Assembly (NCBI GenBank): GCA_002049495.1
Contig: LLYS01000001.1
Location: 248,001 to 312,000 of the forward strand
From: Epsilonproteobacteria bacterium tcs-49
GTDB taxonomy: Bacteria; Campylobacterota; Campylobacteria; Campylobacterales; Sulfurovaceae
Direction of reading: 5' to 3'
Length of the DNA: 64,000 nt
In this document: positions 32,198-40,638 of the stretch, piece after piece
Layout of the letters: each line of letters opens with the position of its first letter
Position numbering within the stretch: position 1 is the first letter of the stretch
Translations under genes and position numbers: made by a program
The notes under the pieces: model-generated
What the model was told of the DNA's origin: nothing
Databases searched by the model: none
The model's input: only the letters and a program-made list of their open reading frames with translations

Positions 32198-33016
32198 TTA
32201 GCGCAGAACCTGCAGGACAAATCCCCGCTTATTATCCAGTACCAATTCATACGACGCCTGGGTTACGTCCGTTTGCTTGCCGAAACTGGATTTGATGAGA
32301 TACATCGCTTCTTTAGCCCGTGCCCGTGCCAGTCCCAGGGGAGCGTAGGTTTCAAACTGTTTGACCTGGTTTTTACTCACTTGCAGCTTTTCAAGCAGCT
32401 TTGCATCGGCTTTTTTCAACCCCTGAACCATCGCCGAATCCTCTTTGTCGACGATACCGATGAGGTTGAAGTGGGCATCCTTGTCATACGCGCTTAAAAA
32501 CTCTTTGAGTTTTGCCTTGCAGCTATCGGGCATCAGATAGCTTCCCGAAAGGTGGTTTTCGCAGGTAAAGGTCGCCGCTACCTCTTTATCCTTTGCGGAT
32601 GGTTTTTGCTTATCTTTCATCACGTAAAGGCTTTGCTCCTCGCTATCGAGATCTTCAAAATGGCACTCCGTATCCTCGGGCTGCGCGGCGGTTTCGTTTT
32701 CCACGAACTCCCCGCGGTCAAGCTTGGATTCAAGCTCTTTGATCTTTTCGCTGAGATTGTAAATCTCGTTATCTTTTTTATATACCGCCTGCTGCGCTTT
32801 GCGGTAATCCTTTTCCAATTCGTAATAAACGTCGGCTTTGACATACTCTTTTTTCAGGGTTTTCTTATCCACGCCGCCGAAGTTACCCTCCTTGTAGCCA
32901 AAAACCACCAGCAGTACCACCGCAATCAGCAGTGCGACGTTGAGCACCACCGATAATCGCTGGGTATCGCCCCCCTCGTTTTGATTTACCAAATTTTCAT
33001 CATCATAATCAGCCAT
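32198..33016 (-). CDS. Membrane-anchored protein with possible divergent OmpA-like domain
   Basis: 272 residues. An acidic N-terminus, one transmembrane helix (about 22-40), a coiled coil (about 55-105), and a C-terminal domain (about 150-272). The segment FNLIGIVDKED and the later LGLARARAKEAMYLIKSSFG loosely recall the peptidoglycan-binding loop and helix of OmpA/MotB domains, but the key signature is not clear. Located 7 bases after pgi in transcript order. Function unknown. Confidence 0.5.
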   Translation of the reverse strand: MADYDDENLVNQNEGGDTQRLSVVLNVALLIAVVLLVVFGYKEGNFGGVDKKTLKKEYVKADVYYELEKDYRKAQQAVYKKDNEIYNLSEKIKELESKLDRGEFVENETAAQPEDTECHFEDLDSEEQSLYVMKDKQKPSAKDKEVAATFTCENHLSGSYLMPDSCKAKLKEFLSAYDKDAHFNLIGIVDKEDSAMVQGLKKADAKLLEKLQVSKNQVKQFETYAPLGLARARAKEAMYLIKSSFGKQTDVTQASYELVLDNKRGFVLQVLR

Positions 33017-33023
33017 AGTTCAC

Positions 33024-34289
33024 CTACCTGTTCGTTTGATTTAAAAGAATTTCCTGAAGCTTCACCTTGCCCGCTTCCACTCCCGGTTGATCATAGGTAT
33101 TGATACGCAGATACTCTCCGGTAACGGCGGTCAACAATTCGTAATAGTATATCAAATACCCCACGCTTTCCTCGTCCAATCTGTTGATTTCGATCAGATC
33201 TGTGGGAACATTCTGCTCAATCACCGACTCCATCGTCGCATCGCACTGGGCGTTGATCACGTTTTGCAAACTGTATCCGTTGGCAAAATCGGTCTTTTGC
33301 AAAAATTCCAACTCCATTTTCGGCACCGTGATGGGGATATCAAAATGTTTAAGCTTGATAAAGGTCACCGTCTTGTCCCGCGGCCCCTGGACGATCAGTT
33401 GCAAAAAGGAGTGCTGATCGATGGAACCGATCAATCCCACAGGCGTCAACCCCACTCTGTTGTGCGCCCTGTCAAGCTTGCCCAGGCTCTCTCCCCACAG
33501 CTGGATATACCACTTGTTAAAGCTTTCAAACAGCGACGAGTAGGAGAACAAAACGTTGATATTGGCTCCGTTTTTTGCGTAAAAGGAAGCTTTTTCGAAG
33601 ATGGCGTGGTTGTGTTTTTGCTCGAAAAAGCACTCCCGCAACCGCTTTGCCCCGTTTAAAAAGCGGCGCAGATCGTAACCCAGTATCGCCAGCGGCACCA
33701 AACCCACGCTGCTCAGTACCGAAAAGCGCCCGCCCACGTTTTTGGGGATTTCAAAGCACTCCAGCTGCAGTTTTTTCCCCAACCGGTGCAGGGGAGAATC
33801 CCCGTCGGTAATCACGGCGACGTGATCCTTGTATTTTCTGATAAGCGAGCGTTTTTTGACGTAATCGATCAAATACTTTGCCAAAGAGATCGTTTCCACG
33901 GTGGTACCGGATTTGGAAACGACGAGAAACAGCGCCTTTTCAAATTCGATACATTTGAGTATATCAAGCAGATAGATGGGATCCAGGTTTTCCAGAAAAT
34001 GGATATTGATAATGTTGCGGTTTTTCGAAAAGCGCAGCAGATCATCCACCGCTCGCGTCCCCAAAGAGGAACCCCCGATCCCCACCACGACGAGATCTTT
34101 CAAGCGGTTGTGCTTAATCAGCGTATTCCCGGCGCAAAAATCCTCGATCTGCCGCAGCAGCACTTCTTGGTTGACGGGCAGATCGTAAAACCCCACCTCT
34201 TCGGAAACCTGTTGCGTTTTGATCGCTTCATACGTTTGCGCAGCCTCTTTGTCTCCTCCGGTTTCAAACCATTTTTTAAATTCAAGCAT
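33024..34289 (-). CDS. pgi: Glucose-6-phosphate isomerase
   Basis: 421 residues, shorter than the 550-residue E. coli type, as is usual for the compact bacterial form. Visible signatures are VVGIGGSSLGTRAV, VVSKSGTTVET (phosphate-binding) and GGRFSVLSSVGLVPLAILG. Interconverts glucose-6-phosphate and fructose-6-phosphate in the cytoplasm, probably gluconeogenic here. It lies between hemH and the membrane-anchored gene with spacings of 7-8 bases, so the three are likely one transcript. Confidence 0.95.
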   Translation of the reverse strand: MLEFKKWFETGGDKEAAQTYEAIKTQQVSEEVGFYDLPVNQEVLLRQIEDFCAGNTLIKHNRLKDLVVVGIGGSSLGTRAVDDLLRFSKNRNIINIHFLENLDPIYLLDILKCIEFEKALFLVVSKSGTTVETISLAKYLIDYVKKRSLIRKYKDHVAVITDGDSPLHRLGKKLQLECFEIPKNVGGRFSVLSSVGLVPLAILGYDLRRFLNGAKRLRECFFEQKHNHAIFEKASFYAKNGANINVLFSYSSLFESFNKWYIQLWGESLGKLDRAHNRVGLTPVGLIGSIDQHSFLQLIVQGPRDKTVTFIKLKHFDIPITVPKMELEFLQKTDFANGYSLQNVINAQCDATMESVIEQNVPTDLIEINRLDEESVGYLIYYYELLTAVTGEYLRINTYDQPGVEAGKVKLQEILLNQTNR

Positions 34290-34297
34290 CGTTGATC

Positions 34298-35224
34298 CTA
34301 CATCATAGAATAGATGGAGCGGATAAACTCCACAAAGTCGTTGTCATCGTTTAGACAGCTGCATACGCGGTAATCCTCGATCCCCAGCTCCTTTGCGATC
34401 TGCTTATACTCGATGCGCAGTTCAAACACCGTTTCGGAGTTATCCACGGTAAAGGCGATGGGGTAGATGATCACTTTTTTATTCTGTACCGTCTCAAGCA
34501 TCCGGTCAAGACTGGGTTCGAGCCATTTCCCCTTGCCGACTTTGGACTGATACGCCAGGTGGATCTTATTGTAGCCGTGCAGCTTTTTCGACACTTTTTT
34601 TACCGTCGCTTCGATATGTTTTTGGTAGGGGTCACCCTTGTCCACCACCCGCTGGGGCAAGCCGTGGGCGGAAAAGATCACGTCGTAGCCGGGAAACTTG
34701 TCCAGCTTTTTTTGTATCTGTTTCGCCACGGCATCGGTGTAACCCTTTTCCGCGAAGTAGCTTTCCATTTTGAAAACTCTGGGGCTGTATCTGAGCGTAT
34801 TGAGATTTCGATAGATATCTTCGATGGAGGATTTGGTCGTAGTCGTGGAAAACTGCGGATACATGGGGAAAAGATAAAGGCTTTGCACCCCCTGTTCCTG
34901 CAGCCGCTGCAGCACTTCACGGGCAAAGGGGGGCGTATAGCGCATGATAGCCGTCACCGTCGTATCCTCATCAACCTTTGTTTGCAGCTTACCCACGAGA
35001 TTTTGCGTCAACTTCGGCAGCGGCGATTTGGCCCCGATCGCTTTGTAGTTGCCCTTGGCCTCCTCCAGACGGGAGTTGATGATCCGCTTTGCGATAAACT
35101 TTCGCAAAAACATCGGAAAGGGAAGGATATTTTTATCGTGGAACATGTTTTGTAGAAAAACTTCCACCTCGTCCAAATTATTGGGACCGCCCATATTGAG
35201 CAGAATCAATGCTTTCTTTGCCAT
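34298..35224 (-). CDS. hemH: Ferrochelatase
   Basis: 308 residues from ATG 35224 (GAGAGG ribosome site), giving the standard start MAKKALILLNMGGPNN. The catalytic His is in IFSAHGLPQRVVDKGDPY and the conserved Glu in TVDNSETVFEL. Inserts Fe2+ into protoporphyrin IX. The 271-bp inverted-repeat element ends 28 bases upstream of this start, so the native promoter may have been displaced or replaced by the element. Confidence 0.95.
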   Translation of the reverse strand: MAKKALILLNMGGPNNLDEVEVFLQNMFHDKNILPFPMFLRKFIAKRIINSRLEEAKGNYKAIGAKSPLPKLTQNLVGKLQTKVDEDTTVTAIMRYTPPFAREVLQRLQEQGVQSLYLFPMYPQFSTTTTKSSIEDIYRNLNTLRYSPRVFKMESYFAEKGYTDAVAKQIQKKLDKFPGYDVIFSAHGLPQRVVDKGDPYQKHIEATVKKVSKKLHGYNKIHLAYQSKVGKGKWLEPSLDRMLETVQNKKVIIYPIAFTVDNSETVFELRIEYKQIAKELGIEDYRVCSCLNDDNDFVEFIRSIYSMM

Positions 35225-35252
35225 ACGCCTCTCGTTTATTAAAAATTTATAG

Positions 35253-35523
35253 TAGACTTCTTGCGAAACCATAGATTGAACATAGCTTTGTGGATTTCTT
35301 CACTCAGCAAGGCTTTCTTTTGCAGGTGCAGCCATAGCTGCATCAAAAAAGAGTAACGACGCTGATGGGCAAATACACAAAGCCCTACGGGAGGCAAGGA
35401 AAAGGCAATCTTTATAAAAGTATAACTTTCGAATTAGCTACGGCTAGTCCTTCAAGTTATACTTTTTAAATCTCACCTTTTCTTTGCCCTCTATGTCTAA
35501 CCTATGGTTTTGCAAGAAGTCTA
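35253..35523. mobile_element. MITE-like element, copy A
   Basis: 271 bp, almost identical to the 272-bp copy at 38769. The ends are inverted repeats of about 21 bp (TAGACTTCTTGCGAAACCAT at the left; the right end has one mismatch here), and similarity between arms extends to about 33 bp. Further inside are IR arms GGCAAGGAAAAGG/CCTTTTCTTTGCC and AAGTATAACTT/AAGTTATACTT. No transposase frame. The TA at each end fits a TA target duplication, but cannot be told apart from the repeat itself. Together with the hairpin at 35587 it fills the gap 35225-35657. Confidence 0.75.
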
Positions 35524-35586
35524 TTGTTTAATTATATTCAGTTTTGCTTTTTTTCAGTTGATTTTCTCCATGATGGTACAGGGAAG

Positions 35587-35654
35587 TTTTGGCAGCTATG
35601 AAAAAAGGCTCAGACCGGAGGGAGGATTTGTCCTTTTTTTCATAGCTGCCAAAA
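35587..35654. repeat. Long imperfect palindrome
   Basis: TTTTGGCAGCTATGAAAAAA plus GG (35587-35608) pairs with CC plus a T-run and CATAGCTGCCAAAA (35632-35654), with one bulged base; the 23-base centre is CTCAGACCGGAGG...TTTGT. It lies 3 bases beyond the stop of the FAD oxidoreductase in transcript direction. It lacks a trailing T-run, so it is either a 3'-end hairpin or another small repeat element. Confidence 0.55.
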
Positions 35655-35657
35655 TGC

Positions 35658-36725
35658 TCAACGGTTATGCGATGGCTGATCGATCTTCCGTGCCCACTTG
35701 TAAAACAGCCGGTCCGGATCGATCCGCTCGTCGATCCTTTTTCCTTTAGCAATAAACTCCGCCAAAGCTTTTGCGATCATAGGAGAAAAGACAAACCCCC
35801 TGCCCCCGGTACCGCCGATCATATAGAGGTTTTTCCGATACGGCAATCCGTCTCGGGGTTTGATCCCTTTTTTGACCATCGGGTACTCCCGCAGCGTACG
35901 TGCCACATCCACCACGCGCCCCGCCACGGGGAAATAATCTCGCACCGCCGAACGCATCCCGCAAAAGCTTTGCACGATCTCATACTCGCCAAATTCCCGC
36001 AGCCGCCGCGCTTTTTCCATAAGGACTTCATTGCTGCTTTGGCGGCACTTTTGCGGACGTATCACCTCCTTTTCGTGGGTCGCGCCCACCCGCACGAGCC
36101 CGCCGATGGTCGCGGAGATGGAGACATCTTTGTGCATACTGCGTTGAAAAACCCTGTCCGTTTTCACGTCGCAGCGCTGCCCCCACGTCCTGCGCAATCC
36201 CATATACTCCAGATCCGCCAGCGGCGTTTGTGCACCGGTAGCGAGGATAATGTGTTTGGCTTTGATCCGGGAAAGATCGGTAACCTTTTCATAATATATC
36301 CGCGAACCCCCGCACATCCCCTCGCACAACTCCTTTGCATCGCCCGCGCCGCCGGAGGGGAAGAAAAAGGCGGGAAGGCCGCCGATTTCGGCGTTTTCAC
36401 AGGCTATAGCGTTATGTTTTGCATAGATAGGAAAAAGTTTCGCATCCTCCTCATCTCTGGCGATGCGGTAGATGCCCGTTTCATGGAAGTGTCGGGGGAA
36501 ATTCTCTTTATAAAAGGCGGTGGCAAACGTAAAAGCTTCGTTGGTCAACTGCTGCAGCTTTCCGCCCTTGCCGATGCGCGGCGAGATAAACGCCCCCGCC
36601 GCTCCGCTGGCTTGGGACGCGATACCCTCCGCCTCGTAGATACAGACGCGCATCCCCGCCTCACGGCAAAAATGCGCCGCGGCCGCGCCGGTGGCACCGC
36701 CGCCGATGACCGCTACGTCAAACAC
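35658..36725 (-). CDS. FAD-dependent oxidoreductase, MnmC C-terminal-like
   Basis: 355 residues. Rossmann FAD-binding motif at the N-terminus (VAVIGGGATGAAAAHFCREAG), then ASGAAGAFISPRIGKG, which resembles the FAD domain of the tRNA-modifying enzyme MnmC, and a C-terminal MIGGTGGRGFVFSPMIAKALAE. A D-amino-acid-oxidase-type amine oxidation is the family activity. A stand-alone MnmC-like role in completing mnm5U of tRNA is plausible but not shown; no methyltransferase half is fused. It overlaps the end of glyS by 8 bases. Confidence 0.7.
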   Translation of the reverse strand: MFDVAVIGGGATGAAAAHFCREAGMRVCIYEAEGIASQASGAAGAFISPRIGKGGKLQQLTNEAFTFATAFYKENFPRHFHETGIYRIARDEEDAKLFPIYAKHNAIACENAEIGGLPAFFFPSGGAGDAKELCEGMCGGSRIYYEKVTDLSRIKAKHIILATGAQTPLADLEYMGLRRTWGQRCDVKTDRVFQRSMHKDVSISATIGGLVRVGATHEKEVIRPQKCRQSSNEVLMEKARRLREFGEYEIVQSFCGMRSAVRDYFPVAGRVVDVARTLREYPMVKKGIKPRDGLPYRKNLYMIGGTGGRGFVFSPMIAKALAEFIAKGKRIDERIDPDRLFYKWARKIDQPSHNR

Positions 36726-38727
36726 TGATCTCCTTGATATCAGCCACCTCTTTAAACGCCGCGTAGATGGAAGCGATGGTGTTTTTGCGGTTGGTCTTGA
36801 CCGCTTCGTCTTCGGCGTTGACCATCACGTTGTCAAAGTAGCTATCAAGCAGCGGCTTCAGCCCAAAAAGCGCATCAAGCTTTTGCTCGTAGCTTTCATA
36901 CTCTTTACTCTCCACGGCGGCAAAAGCGCTGAAAAGATCGCGTTCTTGCTGCTTTTCAAACAGCTTTTCATCCACATGCAGGGAGCCTTCGCCCATATCC
37001 TTGCTGATATTTGCCACCCGTTTGAAGGTGGTAAACACCTCTTCAAATCCGTCACTTTGCACGATCGCTTCCAGGGCTTCAAGCTTGCGCCCCAGCTCTA
37101 CGACGTCGCGCTCTCCTCCGTCAAGGACGGCGCTGATCAGCGAGCGGTTGCATTTGAAGCTTTTATAGATACGCTCGATGAAAAACTCCTCCAGCTGCCC
37201 CAGATCAAAATCTGCGTAGTGCCGTTGGAGCGTCCCGAAGATCTCTTTGATGTTAAAAGGCATTGCATAGTGCGTCACGATACGGATGATCCCGTTAACC
37301 GCGCGGCGCAGGGCAAAGGGGTCTTTACTGCCCGTGGGGATCTTGCCGATGCTAAAGAGCGCCATAAGCGTATCGAGCTTGTTGGCCAAAGCCACGATCG
37401 CGCTGAACCTGCTGCTTGGCAGTTCGCTTTTTTCTCCCAGGGGCAGATACTGCTCCCGTATCGCCAGGGCGACGCGCTCATCCTCGCCCAGCGCCTTTGC
37501 GTAATATGAGCCCATGAGTCCTTGCAGTTTGCCAAACTCATCGACCATCTCCGTGGTCAAATCCGCTTTTGCCAAATCCACCGCGCGGCGCAGCAGCGAA
37601 GTATCTTCGCCGTAGCGCTCTCCCAGGGTTTCCGCGATGTGGAGTTCACGCTGGACCTTGTCGTAAACCGAGCCCAGTCCCTCCATAAAGCCGATGCTTT
37701 TGAGGCTGCTGCTGTCTAACCCGTCGCGCAGATCGTTGTCGTAAAAAAACATCGCATCGGCGAGCCTGGGGCGCAGAACCCGCTCATTGCCCGCTATCAC
37801 CTTGGAAAAGTCCTCGGTTAGTGCGTTGGAGACGACGATAAAGCTGTTGGTCAGCTCCCCGTTTTTAAATACGGGAAAGTAGCGCTGGTGCTCTTTCATG
37901 GAGGTCATGATCACTTCGTCGGGAAGCTTTAAAAACCCTTCGTCAAAGCTGCCGATAAGCGCGGTGGGATGCTCGGTGATAGCGACCACCTCGTCCAACA
38001 GCTCCCTGTCGCGCCCGATACTGACGCCGTGCTCCTTTTCGATCGCTTCAAAATCGTGCATGATCTTTTCACGGCGCTTGTCCTGATACAGCGTCACACC
38101 GTTGGTGGCCAACTCAAAAAAGTAGGCTTGGTAACCGTCGATGGCGATGGGGTCATACCCCGCCATACGGTGCCCGTAGGTAACATCCTTGTTTTTCACG
38201 CCAAATAGCTCCACTTCGGGATTTTCGCCCGCAAAACGCACCTGCAGCCAACGGACGGGTCGGATAAACTCCTTTTGCAAAGACCCCCAGCGCATCATCT
38301 TGCCAAAGGCCATGGAGGCAAGCCACTGCTCCAGCATCTTTTGGAGCAGCTCTGCCGTACGTTTGCCCTCGGTGAAGGATTTGTAATACAAAAACTCTTT
38401 TGGCCCCTTGGCCTTTTTTTCCAACTGCTCGATACCGACTCCGCACTTTTTGGCAAAACCGCTGCCCGCGGGCGTGGGCTCACCCTCTTTAAAGGCGATA
38501 TCCACCGGAGGACCCCACAGCTCCTCCTCGCTGTCTTCTTGCTTGATCGCAATCTGCGGATGCCACAGCACAAGCCGCCGCGGCGTGTAGTAAAACTCAA
38601 AGTTGCAGCTTAGCGCATTGGCTTGCAGTATATCGCTCCAACTCTTTTCGATACTGTTTAAAATTTTTAAAAGCGGGACCGCGGGAAGCTCCTCCACGCC
38701 GATCTCGATAAGAAGTGGTTTTAACAT
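36718..38727 (-). CDS. glyS: Glycyl-tRNA synthetase beta subunit
   Basis: 669 residues from ATG 38727, giving the family start MLKPLLIEIGVEELPA. The open frame continues upstream to 38925 only because it runs into the repeat element. Characteristic stretches: YTPRRLVLW, GPPVDIAFKEGEPTPAGSGFAKKCG, KMMRWG, PVRWLQVRFAGE, HQRYFPVF and LRPRLADAMFFYDNDL. Works with the alpha subunit (not in the window) to charge tRNA-Gly. The gap 38728-39117 upstream holds only the repeat element and a promoter for the next gene. Confidence 0.95.
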   Translation of the reverse strand: MLKPLLIEIGVEELPAVPLLKILNSIEKSWSDILQANALSCNFEFYYTPRRLVLWHPQIAIKQEDSEEELWGPPVDIAFKEGEPTPAGSGFAKKCGVGIEQLEKKAKGPKEFLYYKSFTEGKRTAELLQKMLEQWLASMAFGKMMRWGSLQKEFIRPVRWLQVRFAGENPEVELFGVKNKDVTYGHRMAGYDPIAIDGYQAYFFELATNGVTLYQDKRREKIMHDFEAIEKEHGVSIGRDRELLDEVVAITEHPTALIGSFDEGFLKLPDEVIMTSMKEHQRYFPVFKNGELTNSFIVVSNALTEDFSKVIAGNERVLRPRLADAMFFYDNDLRDGLDSSSLKSIGFMEGLGSVYDKVQRELHIAETLGERYGEDTSLLRRAVDLAKADLTTEMVDEFGKLQGLMGSYYAKALGEDERVALAIREQYLPLGEKSELPSSRFSAIVALANKLDTLMALFSIGKIPTGSKDPFALRRAVNGIIRIVTHYAMPFNIKEIFGTLQRHYADFDLGQLEEFFIERIYKSFKCNRSLISAVLDGGERDVVELGRKLEALEAIVQSDGFEEVFTTFKRVANISKDMGEGSLHVDEKLFEKQQERDLFSAFAAVESKEYESYEQKLDALFGLKPLLDSYFDNVMVNAEDEAVKTNRKNTIASIYAAFKEVADIKEISV

Positions 38728-38768
38728 AGACACATTCCCTGTTGTAGTTTTGTCGTAATTAAAGGTAA

Positions 38769-39040
38769 TAGACTTCTTGCGAAACCATAGATTGAACATA
38801 GCTTTGTGGATTTGTTCACTCAGCAAGGCTTTCTTTTGCAGGTGCAGCCATAGCTGCATCAAAAAAGAGTAACGACACTGATGGGCAAATACACAAAGCC
38901 CTACGGGAGGGCAAGGAAAAGGCAACCTTTATAAAAGTATAACTTTCGAATTAGCTACGGCTAGTCCTTCAAGTTATATTTTTTAAATCTCACCTTTTCT
39001 TTGCCCTCTATGTCTAACCTATGGTTTCGCAAGAAGTCTA
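38769..39040. mobile_element. MITE-like element, copy B
   Basis: 272 bp with perfect 21-bp terminal inverted repeats beginning TAGACTTCTTGCGAAACC. It differs from copy A by a handful of substitutions and one extra G. It sits between glyS and the nucleotidyltransferase remnant, flanked by GGTAA and ATTAT. Both copies bracket the FAD oxidoreductase-glyS pair in the same orientation, so recombination between them could delete 3.5 kb. Confidence 0.78.
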
Positions 39041-39081
39041 ATTATATCCTAAAGTAGGTTTAGGCGGGGTTAGTGAATTTA

Positions 39082-39090
39082 TGCTATAAT
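39082..39090 (+). promoter_or_regulatory. Extended -10 promoter for the nucleotidyltransferase remnant
   Basis: TGC-TATAAT at 39082-39090, within TTTATGCTATAATC. A GGGGAAGGG ribosome site follows before the ATG at 39118. No YACAY repeat. Confidence 0.55.
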
Positions 39091-39117
39091 CAATACTATA
39101 GTGTAAAAGGGGAAGGG

Positions 39118-39407
39118 ATGCGCCTGTCTAAACGTCTACGAAACAGCATAAAAACCGCTGCAAAAAAAGTTTCGGGGATGTGGATATCTATCTTTTCGGC
39201 AGTAGAACCGATGAGTACAAACATGGCGGCGATATCGACCCGGCCGTCGATACCAAACTGGAACGAAAGGAGTTTCGCAGGAAAAAAGCACAGTTTCTTG
39301 CGAAACTTTTAAAAATGGGGCTCGATTTAAAGATCGATCTTGTGTCTTTACATAACTGTGATACTTTACTCTATAAAGAGATCAAACGCACCTTTGTAAC
39401 ACTTTAG
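39118..39407 (+). pseudogene. MNT-type nucleotidyltransferase, frameshifted
   Basis: ATG 39118 with a strong ribosome site starts MRLSK, then the frame is lost at an A-run (39130-39132). One added A restores TSTKQHKNRCKKSFGDVDIYLFGSRT... to the stop at 39407. The restored protein of about 96 residues carries the nucleotidyltransferase signature FGSRTDEYKHGGDID. This is the minimal MNT fold seen in HEPN-MNT (MntA-type) antitoxins, which adenylylate their partner toxin. No HEPN gene is adjacent, so this looks like an orphaned relic, near the repeat element. Confidence 0.65.
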
Positions 39408-39414
39408 GCCACCT

Positions 39415-39558
39415 TTAATCGTTCCTCTCCTCCGTTTTGTCTTTCCGCTCATAGGTGTCGTCATTTTCATAATCTTTGGAGCGGTGGTAGCCGCTGGCTA
39501 AAAAGACTAAAAACAGAATAAACGCCCCGATAATGATCGTATCTATAATGGGATTCAC
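39415..39558 (-). CDS. Small membrane protein (47 residues)
   Basis: GTG start at 39558 overlaps the TGA of the preceding small gene (GTGA). It encodes one transmembrane helix (IIDTIIIGAFILFLVFLASG) and a charged tail (SKDYENDDTYERKDKTEERND). Too short for a standard frame search, but the overlap with its neighbour and the clear membrane pattern support it. Third or fourth gene of the msrB-msrA operon. Function unknown. Confidence 0.6.
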   Translation of the reverse strand: MNPIIDTIIIGAFILFLVFLASGYHRSKDYENDDTYERKDKTEERND

Positions 39559-39728
39559 TTTTTTCCTTTATGATCGAATTTTATTTTTTTATAGCGCTTG
39601 ATGTTGCGCCATAAAAGGACGCTGAAAAACAACCCTACAAAAGTCGCGCCCATACCCGGCAGCCACTGTCCCTGCGCGAAAAAGCCGTAGGCAAAGACCA
39701 GGGACACCACCGCAAGGATCAGACACAT
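39555..39728 (-). CDS. Small membrane protein (57 residues)
   Basis: ATG at 39728 overlaps the TGA of msrA (TGATG). Two transmembrane helices (about 2-19 and 26-41: LILAVVSLVFAYGFFAQG and GATFVGLFFSVLLW) and a basic tail (RNIKRYKKIKFDHKGKK). The two 4-base overlaps on either side make translational coupling likely. Unknown function; it may belong with methionine sulfoxide repair at the membrane. Confidence 0.62.
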   Translation of the reverse strand: MCLILAVVSLVFAYGFFAQGQWLPGMGATFVGLFFSVLLWRNIKRYKKIKFDHKGKK

Positions 39729-40210
39729 CAGAACACTTTACGGTAACTGTGGCAATAGGGCGTCGCGCCCTTGTTGCGATAAAAGTTTTGATGGTACGCT
39801 TCGGCGGGGTAAAAGGGTTTGTACTCCAGCAGCTTTGTCGCTACGCCATACCCCTTTTGCTCCAACTCATCCATAAGCTTTTGCGCCGTTTGCTTTTCGG
39901 CGTCGTCTCTATAAAAGATCGCCGAGATATACTGCGGCCCGATATCGGGACCCTGCCCGCCTACCTGAGTAAAATCGTGGATTTCAAAAAAGTATTTTAC
40001 CAGCGCTTCATAACCGATCACAGCGGGATCATACTCTACCTCCACCGCTTCGATATGCCCCGTGGTTTTGGAACACACCTGCTCGTAGGTGGGGTTTTCT
40101 ATCTCGCCGCCCATATACCCGCTGGTGACTTCCGCTACGCCCTCAAGCCGCTGGAAATAATACTCCACGCCCCAGAAGCAGCCCGCGGCAAAATACGCTT
40201 TTTGCATCAC
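39728..40210 (-). CDS. msrA: Peptide methionine (S)-S-oxide reductase
   Basis: 160 residues. The catalytic Cys is in [13 protein letters not shown] near the N-terminus; EVTSGYMGG and [10 protein letters not shown] are family signatures. Reduces methionine-S-sulfoxide in proteins. No signal peptide, so cytoplasmic. Overlaps msrB by 4 bases. Confidence 0.96.
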   Translation of the reverse strand: MMQKAYFAAGCFWGVEYYFQRLEGVAEVTSGYMGGEIENPTYEQVCSKTTGHIEAVEVEYDPAVIGYEALVKYFFEIHDFTQVGGQGPDIGPQYISAIFYRDDAEKQTAQKLMDELEQKGYGVATKLLEYKPFYPAEAYHQNFYRNKGATPYCHSYRKVF

Positions 40211-40569
40211 GTCTCCTTCTTTTCAAACTCCAGCGAAACGGAGTTGACGCAGTGGCGGGTGTTTTTGGAGGTAAACCCCTCGCCTTTGAACACATGCCCC
40301 AGGTGGCCGCCGCACGCGGCACAGACGATTTCGGTGCGCATCCCGTCGCCATCGGGAATCTCCTTGAGCGCCCCCTTGATCGCGTCGTCGAAACTGGGCC
40401 ACCCCGTCCCGGAATTAAACTTGTCGCTTGAGTAAAAGAGTTCTGCCCCGCACTTTTTGCAGCGGTAAACCCCCTCTTCGTCAAAATCGTAATACTTGCC
40501 GCTAAAGGGGCGTTCCGTGCCCTTTTTCTCTATAACATACGCTTCAAGTTCATCCAGTTTCTTTTTCAT
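40207..40569 (-). CDS. msrB: Peptide methionine (R)-S-oxide reductase
   Basis: 120 residues. Two CxxC zinc pairs (CKKCGAELF and [12 protein letters not shown]) and the catalytic Cys in [12 protein letters not shown]. Complements MsrA by reducing the R epimer. First gene of the four-gene operon. Confidence 0.96.
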   Translation of the reverse strand: MKKKLDELEAYVIEKKGTERPFSGKYYDFDEEGVYRCKKCGAELFYSSDKFNSGTGWPSFDDAIKGALKEIPDGDGMRTEIVCAACGGHLGHVFKGEGFTSKNTRHCVNSVSLEFEKKET

Positions 40570-40638
40570 GGTTTCGCCTTTCCTTTGAAAACCGATTTTT
40601 CAAATCATAGCAGATGCCGTGCGCTTTTGCAAATCTGC

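Noticed and set aside
38728-38925. N-terminal extension of glyS by 66 residues
   Set aside because: The extension runs through the MITE-like element; GlyS begins at MLKPLLIEIGVEELP (38727).
35253-39040. Composite transposon formed by the two repeat elements
   Set aside because: The elements are in direct orientation, carry no transposase, and the enclosed genes (FAD oxidoreductase, glyS) are ordinary housekeeping genes.
39073-39312. Open frame of 79 codons starting at 39073
   Set aside because: Its first codons lie upstream of the ribosome site and over the -10, and its second half is the wrong frame of the nucleotidyltransferase relic.
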